Shown one piece after another: positions 56,641 to 64,000 of a stretch of 64,000 nucleotides of DNA. The stretch's first letter is position 1, and each line of letters opens with the position of its first letter. The notes below the pieces were generated by a model. The model worked only from the letters and a program-made list of their open reading frames with translations, was not told where the DNA came from and ran no database searches. Both the position numbers and the translations under genes were made by a program. This stretch comes from Physcomitrium patens. Taxonomy: Eukaryota; Streptophyta; Bryopsida; Funariales; Funariaceae. The stretch covers positions 14,092,307 through 14,156,306 of the forward strand of contig NC_037270.1 in the NCBI RefSeq assembly GCF_000002425.4. Reading direction: 5' to 3'.

Positions 56641-57080
56641 ATCTTTGATAACTTATTAAAAAACTCTTACTTGCTCCAAGAAGAGTTATTATGAAGAAAA
56701 AGTATATTTATAAATAAAAAAAGAGCTAGCCGTTCTTTAAGGTCTACAAGGTTTTCTTTGGTAGATTTCTTAAAGTATTTTTAATATTTTATTTAAAAAT
56801 TTTGAGACGTAATTTTTTTTTCTTTGTTAGCTTTTTGAAAATCTTTTCATTGCTTCAAGAAATTTTAATTAAAAGACGAAGTGTGTTTATGAATAAAAAA
56901 GAGTTAGCTGCTCTTTAAGATCTTTTTCAAGGTTTTTTTTGGAAGATTTCTCAAATTGTTTTTAAAAGCGGTTCCTTTCTTTGTTAGATTTTTAAAAAGA
57001 TTTTTTTTTCTCCAAAAAAATTTAATATGAACATGGAAAGAGTTTTTTTGATAAAGAAGAGTCAATTGCTTTATGTTAAT
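56580..57080 (+). repeat. ~160-180-bp tandem repeat at A' right LTR
   Basis: Three diverged units, anchored by ctttgataacttatta (56645), ctttgttagctttttg (56822) and ctttgttagattttta (56979), each followed by a cttc/ctcc-aaga-aatt and a gaataaa-aagagt(t/c)a block. The left LTR has one unit. Confidence 0.65.
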
Positions 57081-57368
57081 ATGATCATTTGCTTTATTTA
57101 TTCATAAAATATGTTATAAGAAAAATTCAAGAAGTAAAATTTGATTTATAAATATATAGACTAAGTATCTCTCCAAAGAGTCATTACATGCTCAAATCTA
57201 ATTAAGTATAGAGCTATGGCATCTAGTTGAGTGAAGAAAAAATGATAACTTTCATATAGTATTAAGAGTATGAAGTAGTAGAATTCATTTAAATGAAAGG
57301 TATTATTTGACCATATCTTGTTGTAGCCATAAATCTTGTGTTTTCTTCAAGCAAATATTCTTACCTTG
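56940..57368 (+). repeat. A' right LTR (approximate)
   Basis: Aligns with 29045-29476 (agctatggcatctagttgag, gaaaggtattatttgaccat). Ends are not precise. Confidence 0.65.
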
Positions 57369-57899
57369 AAAGTGTTGTATCTTTCTATCTATTTAAAAAA
57401 GAACATGTTATTTTTGAAAATCTTTATTTTTATTTTATTATCTTAAAGTTTATAAAAATTACAATGATTTATTTAATAACTTAATAAAAAATAGGTCTTT
57501 AGTTTAATATATTGATTATTAATTCCTATTTCTTAAATATTATAAATAAAAAGAAATCATAGTTAAGAATAGAAGTTGAAATAAAATCTTTAGTGAACTT
57601 TATTTTTTTATAATAAGAAATTATTTGACTCTTCATTTTTGTTTTAATAATTGTTAATAAAAATCTTTGACTTTTTTTACTTTGTTTTTAAGAATTTTAG
57701 ATAAATTTCATTTATATTTATTAATATTATATCCTTGCAAATGTACAAGATATTCAAACTTATTTTGGCATGACTTTAAATGTGAGACTTCTTCAATTAT
57801 AAATTATTGATTGTTATCCACTTTTTTGAGGAGAAGTGACATTTTTCTTCTTTTTAATATATCCACTATCTTATAAAGCTAAAAAATATATATATAGAA
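57369..57899. other. AT-rich stretch, possible CHR5 3' end
   Basis: No gene seen. It may hold the decayed chromodomain and LTR of CHR5, but I cannot align it. Confidence 0.4.
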
Positions 57900-59891
57900 A
57901 ATATGATAGATCTTTATAAACTTTGGTAGAATTAAAAATTAAAAAATTGAATTAAGATGTTAAAAAATAATAAATGATTTAAGTCTAAAGTAATCTAAGT
58001 TGTTATAAAGATAATTAATCTTCATATTACGACAAAAAGGTTATATTTTATTGCCATTGTGGAATTTAAGTTATTCCTTTAGAATAGATATTTACATTAA
58101 TCTTTTGTTGTTTTTGAGCTTTATTTAATTGTGCCTTTAATGTTCCATATAATTCTAATAAACAATTTGCTAAATCTTTTGTTTTTAAGATTATGAATTT
58201 TTGACTAGTCAAATATATCAAGTCATGAATGTTAATCATAATTAGCAAAGAAAATTATTTATTGAATAGAAAAATAAACCATTTTATTATTACTTAAAAA
58301 AACTCTATCAATGGCAAAAAAGTTGTTCAATTATCTTAATGGTAGTTAATAGTATATGATAGATATTGCTCTAAAAATTTATTAATTTATTTTATTTTTC
58401 TATTAATTTATTAATAAAAAGCTAAATATTATTTTTATATCTAATTTCAATATTTTAAAAATAATTCTTCAAAATTTCAATACAAATTGGATTTTTTTAC
58501 ATCAAATATAATATCTTTTGGCAATCTATGAAAATAATGAATATTTTCAAAGAAAAATTTAGTTTTTTCTTTATTTATAGTAAATTTTATATATGATATA
58601 AAATATGTTGTCTTAAAGAAATAATCTACTATCATGATTATAGAATCATAAGAACTTAAAATTAAAAGATCTATAATAGAATGTATAGAAATATAAGTCT
58701 ATGATTAATTTCATAGAGATAATGGCTAAAAAAGTTCTTAAGTTAATGATGAAGAGTTTTTAATCTTAAGAAAAACATGACATGATCATACAAATTCTTT
58801 AATTGTATTTTATAGTTGAGGCCACGAAAAATCTTTTAAAATTAATCCTAATATCTTGTTGTATCAAAAATGTTCTCAAATTAGAAAGTTGTGACAAGCT
58901 TAAAGAGCTTGTAATCATGTATTATTTTTTCAAATATATAAGCATCTTTTTAATTAGAATAGTTTTTTTTTGAATTCAAACTTAAAAATTTAATAAGATT
59001 TTTGAAGTATGTTTTTCAGTATCACAAATAAGAGCATCCAACAATTTATATGATTAGACTTGGTTAAAAAAATTGAATCAAAAGTTAACATTGATCTTAT
59101 TATTTAAAAACAAATCTATTTTTACTTCAAAAGACTAATTTATTGTTGATCAAAAGTTATATTTTGATCTTTTAATTCAAGATAAGAACATCTAAAGAAG
59201 ACATCTAATTTATCTTGTTGTTTTTCTGATTGATATGTGATATTGAATATAAATGTTGACAAAGACATATTCCTATTTCTTTATTAATAATCCAAAATAC
59301 GTGCCAATATAAAATACTTGAGATTCTTATAAACTATATAAATAATTTCTAAATTAAAATTAATTTTTATATAATAATGCCATTACTTACAATAATATAT
59401 TTTTAAAAAATAAATATAAATTATATTATATTTTCTATTTATAAATCAAAATTTTATCAAAAAAGTCTTTAAATTATATATTATTAGATCATATTATTTA
59501 AAAAAATATAAAAACCATGATAAAAAGAACATGAAAGTAGTATTATAATAAAATTTATTTGTAATCATGGAAGTGAATAGCTTTTAGATTGAAGTTCAAT
59601 CACTAATTGTGCTTCATTGATGAATCTTTGAAACTTTAATTTTTTTTAATTAAAATTCTAAAGCAAGATAATTCTTTATTTTCTAAAACTTAAATAATAT
59701 TCTATTATAAGAAAAGTAATATGATTTGGTATAGAGGTTGAAGCAACTCTAATGATTTCTATATTTTTACTTGTCAATTTTGTTGTTTCTTGTAGTGGTA
59801 AATTGAGTTGATGCATTGCAAGTATTAGCTCTTTTATTTGCTTTTGTATTTGTACCTTTGCACTCTTTATTTTGACAAGTTTTGCCATCAT
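57900..59891 (-). pseudogene. CHR5: decayed chromovirus with internal deletion, minus strand
   Basis: On the minus strand: gag start at 59891 (MMAKLVK; LILAMHQLNLPLQET, like CHR3 LMLAMHQL), gag to about 59480, then directly the RNase H end (about 59290-59180), integrase region, and integrase C-terminal part at 58248-58066 (LYGTLKAQLNKAQKQQK, compare LQATLKLQLQSAQES in CHR1). Protease and RT are missing between about 59480 and 59370. Highly AT-rich with many stops. Confidence 0.62.
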
Positions 59892-62800
59892 AACGTAGTA
59901 AAAAAAAAAAGATGTTTGAAATCAATGAAGATAAGTAGAAGAAAAGATTTGATAACAAATTAAAGTCTAAGAAAAAAATTAGAAAATTAATACTTTATTT
60001 ATTAGGAATTAAATATGAGCTTATTTATAATTTAAAGCTAATAGATTATTATTGATTCTTAATAAAAGCTTATATTTTCTTATATACTTATAAATTATGG
60101 AATAGAAGTTGAATTTAATAATATCTTTTTTTTTAATTATGGAATTACTTCATTTTTTCTCAATACCTTATTTGTTTTAATTTTAAAGCCTAATCTATTT
60201 CTTTGATTGTTAGTTTTTTCCTTCAACTTGTTACAAATTATTCATTCTAAGTTTTATTTATGACATGTTTAAAAAAATAACTTATGGAATTTTGGTAGTA
60301 GAAAAAATTGATGTTTAAGGTTTATTAAATTGAAATGTAATTTTTATTTATATATTGGTTTAATAAAATTAATGCAATTAGATGTCGTTGAATTATATTT
60401 ATCTTTAAAAGAAAAGAAATTGAACTTAAGGTACACTTGATTGCTTTCTATTTTGGCCAATTTAACTTTTGAAAATATATACAATACTATTCATTTCTAC
60501 TTTCACTTGAAGTTTAAAGTGACAAAAGTATGTACAAAATGTTTTTGGCGGCATTTTGTAGTAAAAGCACATTACATGATTAGTGCAATTGGAAGCTTAA
60601 GGTATGCTCTCAACAAAGATACCACATATAAGTGCTTATTGAAGCCTATTGTATAGGTTGACTTTGAATAAAACATTTAGTAATAGTATAGAACGTCTAA
60701 AGTTTCTTACTAAAAATTATAAAATATCTAATAATGAAAAAATATCACATAAATTAAAGTAGATTTTTATTTTCTATTTATGAATTAGTTGTATCAGTTA
60801 AAAAAATATTAGATCTTATTACTGATTAAAAAAAATCTTTTAAACATTTACCTCTCTCTTTCTATATATATATATATATATTTGTTTTTTAAAAATATGT
60901 ATTTCTTTTGTAATATTTTTTGAATATGTTTATTTGATTTATTTATAGAATACTATTAGAAACATTAATAACATACTTTTGGAATCAAATTAGAGCTCAA
61001 TTTAAAATAAATATTTTTTTCAACCAAGTGTAATTAAGATTATTTTAATTAGTATTCTTTTTATCATTTATAATTTAATTCAGCATATAATTATAAATTA
61101 TTTTAAAATAAAACACCAATCAATGGCATTTATTATTTTATAACATATATATTTTATTGCATTTTCTATACTGAGAGATTTTGAGATTATTATACGTTAG
61201 TTCTTTAAAAAATATTTTTTTAATGAATTAGTGGAATGTCTTGCAAATCTTATAGTATACTTATTTGTTTTACTCAACACAGTTGAACATTACTACTACC
61301 ATTTAATGATTTCATTGTTCTTAATGTATTTTCTTGTAGACCAAGTTGTACAACATTATTATTATATACAAATGTTAGGTATAGTTGTGTAAGATTTATC
61401 TAAATAAACTTATTAATTTTTTTCTTTGAGAATTTATTTTAAATACTGTTTTTGCAATTTAGAGAGTTTGGACCAAGGTGTTGTCATAGAGTATTTTACA
61501 TTTTGGATGAATCTCAATAAAAACATGTTTATTGAATTTTTCCATTCAAACAAATATATGCAATCAGTAACTTTGAAAATTACTATAATAAAGATATATC
61601 AAATTATCTCATAAGAAAACAATTTAAGCATGAATCTTATAATAAATAATTATTATAAGCATATAATATTTGTTTTTGCATGTAAAATTTATGGTACAAT
61701 ATAGATTCAATTACCAAAATTCTGTACAATAATGCAATCAAGTTTTTGTTAGAGTTTTAATTATTTAGTTTTACTTCTATTTAAGTAATATTATACAGGA
61801 TTATGAAGAAAAGATTAATGGTTATTTTCTCAAGGTTATTTAAGTTTAAAAACTATTAGTATTAATATTTTAATATTCAAACATTTTCAGTATTTTTTAG
61901 TATTTAAAGTCTACAATTTAAACTTTGTTTGATTTCTAAAAAATTAGTAGAAATTTTTAAATGATAAATATTCTTTGATAAGTATTATTATTGTTCAATG
62001 ATATTTAAACTGAAATATCTGGATTTTTCTTTTGGAAAGACAAAAAAATACTAAATAAATATATTTGTATGAATGTTTTGTGTTACAGTAGAAATTAGCA
62101 AAAAGTATTGCATTCAATTTCTATAAGATAGAAGAATATACTAAGTTGTTTTATTTTTGTAGAAGTCGTTGTTGAATGCAAAATTTGTCTTAGTAGATCC
62201 ATTATTATAAGAATTAAAAATTAAAATTAAAATAAGTCTTTACAAAACAGTGTAAAGTTAAAAGTTAAAACAAGTTGATAAATTCTAATTATAATTATAA
62301 TTTTATAATTTTATGCATTTAGGAATAACTAATATAAAATTATGTAATATATAAAGGTCATAATAGTATTTTTTGATGTATATAGAATGATTTTAGAATC
62401 GATATGATAATTATGACTGACTATCTTTTTTAACAATTTTCTTAAATAAGATGGTTGATTCTCTAAAACTATAAATTTGTTTTGGTGCAAATAGTTGCAA
62501 GTGAGTTATCTTTATCTAAGTTGGAATTGACCTATGATTGATTTAATCAAATTTATTTTTTTCAGAATTAAAGAATTAAATCATCAAATCATATTCTCAA
62601 TGAAATATTGTATTCAAAATAAATTTTAAATAAGAGGTCTTGGTCATATGTGTTAAAATTGTTAAAAAATAAAAACACAATAACATAATCTAAAATCAAT
62701 TATATTGTTCAAAAAATAATATTGTTTTTTTTAATGTTTTATATATTACTATTTTATTCTGTTATTTTCACAAAATTAAATACTTGTTTAGAATTAATAA

Positions 62801-62950
62801 AAATAAATAAATTGAGGTAATGAAACTTTCTTTTTGTTCAAATATTTATACTTAAAAAAATTTAATATTAAATCACATTATTGATATTAGTTTTTTTAAA
62901 ATAAAATATCAATATGTTTTACTTGTATAAAACATTTACTTCTTTTATAA

Positions 62951-63014
<64 letters not shown>

Positions 63015-64000
63015 TAAACATAGAGTTTTAGTAAATATTTTATAAAATCCAAACTCTTTAAATTAGAAGTAGTTAGATATACCATCTTATTAATTAAAAT
63101 ATATACATCAAGACTTGCTAGCTATCTATGTATACATTTTCTAAAATAAAACACACTAATTTTTTTTTGAATTTTTTATTTTTTTAATAATGTTTTATAA
63201 CAATACTTATTAAAATTTAAAGTAAAATTAAAAAACCTTCCATCAAATAAATATCAACTATGATATTTTAATTTTTTATATTTTTAATAATTATTAATTA
63301 AATTATATTTTTTATTAAAAATAAATAAAATTATATTAAAACTATATTTATTTATTTATTTATTTATTTATAATTTTATTTATATATTTATCTAAATTTT
63401 TTCATAAATAAGAAAAAAAATTAACTATTGATATTTAATAGTTTTAAAAAATAAAACATTATCTAATGACCATCAATTATAAAGTATAATATTGATTTGA
63501 ATATTTGTATTACAACCTTAATATTTCATACGTAATACTTAATCTTCAATTTTTAAAATATATAATTTCAATTACTTAACTATATAACTTCATTGTAGTA
63601 ATATCATTTTATTTAACTGTCATATTCCTTAATTTATTAACTTTTATATTAATTTTTATTGTTAAAATATATATTATATAATCTTTTTAGTATCTCTGTA
63701 TATAATATATAATATAAATATATAACCAAAATTTATGTTAATCACCTAAATTTTAAAATATTATAATAATATTTTAAAATAACAAGTAAAATTGAAATAG
63801 CATTGGATAGAATATCTCCATTTTGTTTCTAGTTTTAATAGTTTTTATCAACTGTAATAGTCAAACACTTGTTTGGTGTACAGAAGAACATTGCCTGTTT
63901 AGTCTTAGGTATTGTTATTATAATAATATTATTAATTTTTTGTAAGAAAAGTAATCATTTATGTTGAATTGATAGCTTTATTATTACAACTAATTACAAT
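59892..64000. other. AT-rich intergenic DNA to window end
   Basis: No gene recognised. Short frames (for example 60441-60656 and 61426-61614) lack motifs and are expected by chance. Contains (TA)n at about 60861-60882 and the compound repeat at 62957-63012. Confidence 0.65.
62957..63012. repeat. (AT)n(AG)n microsatellite
   Basis: About 34 bases AT then 22 bases AG. Confidence 0.95.

Larger units (their letters stand above)
29020..57368 (+). mobile_element. A': outermost old A-like element of the right nest
   Basis: Two halves of one A-like element flank CHR2. The left half has an LTR (about 29020-29476), a primer-site-like tggtgcttctattgag, and gag to 30843. The right half has the end of gag, protease to about 56270, the RT N-terminal spacer to about 56640, and an LTR ending near 57368. 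RT, RNase H and integrase are absent. LTR ends and target duplication are not resolved because of decay. Gag differs enough from A2 that A' is probably a separate subfamily. Confidence 0.75.

Noticed and set aside
60441..60656. 71-codon frame in the terminal AT-rich region
   Set aside because: No motif, no neighbours and no start context; within chance expectation for a 4-kb stretch.

Overview
The window contains no recognisable host gene. It is a block of plant-type heterochromatin made of LTR retrotransposons inserted into one another, one decayed Helitron helicase, and long AT-rich intergenic DNA. A land plant is supported by a tRNA-Asp type primer site in one element, Ty3/gypsy elements with and without a chromodomain, and (TA)n-rich spacers. 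The chromodomain element looks like the Tcn1-type chromoviruses known from bryophytes, so a moss (Physcomitrium-like) is my best guess. That assignment is inference from remembered family resemblance, not a search.

Three element types recur, and the names here are mine. (1) 'CHR' is a Ty3/gypsy chromovirus whose pol lies in the -1 frame relative to gag. It has an extra small ORF between pol and the 3' LTR and, in its younger LTRs, arrays of heat-shock elements. (2) 'A' is a Ty3/gypsy element with ~1.25-1.38 kb LTRs that start tgtcgtatt and end aatacgaca. Its RT-IN frame is -1 relative to gag-protease. (3) 'B' is a non-chromodomain Ty3/gypsy element with 720-bp LTRs, a single gag-pol frame and a 521-codon coiled-coil ORF downstream of pol.

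Left nest (1-19.8 kb). CHR1 (1-5138) sits in the end of pol of an A element (X). X's 3' LTR (5489-6746) abuts the interior of the 5' LTR of a second A element (Y, 6747-12294; pol deleted; a CHR solo LTR in its 3' LTR). Y abuts the 3' end of a third A element (Z, 12295-13606). Z lies in an old minus-strand CHR3 (13607-~17525), which seems to lie in an older CHR4 (~17530-19800). All the left halves lie outside the window.

Middle (19.8-29 kb): AT-rich DNA, a Helitron helicase remnant (21641-22803), an isolated GC-rich, CpG-retaining island (~23640-24715), microsatellites and an old LTR-like repeat.

Right nest (29-57.4 kb). An old A-like element (A', gag and protease only) contains CHR2 (minus, 30849-55254, TSD taaac). 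CHR2 contains A2 (plus, 35346-53627, TSD aaatg/acatg), and A2 contains B (minus, 39167-48783, TSD gtatt). Another decayed CHR (CHR5) follows at ~57.9-59.9 kb, then AT-rich DNA to the end.

Decay is dominated by nonsense transitions (CGA to TGA, CAA to TAA, TGG to TAG/TGA) in reading frames otherwise kept almost free of indels. This fits deamination of methylated cytosine in silenced elements. The most interesting signals are the two accessory ORFs downstream of pol, the heat-shock-element arrays in the CHR LTR, the shared -1 frame arrangements, and the nest geometry, which predicts specific sequences beyond the window edge.
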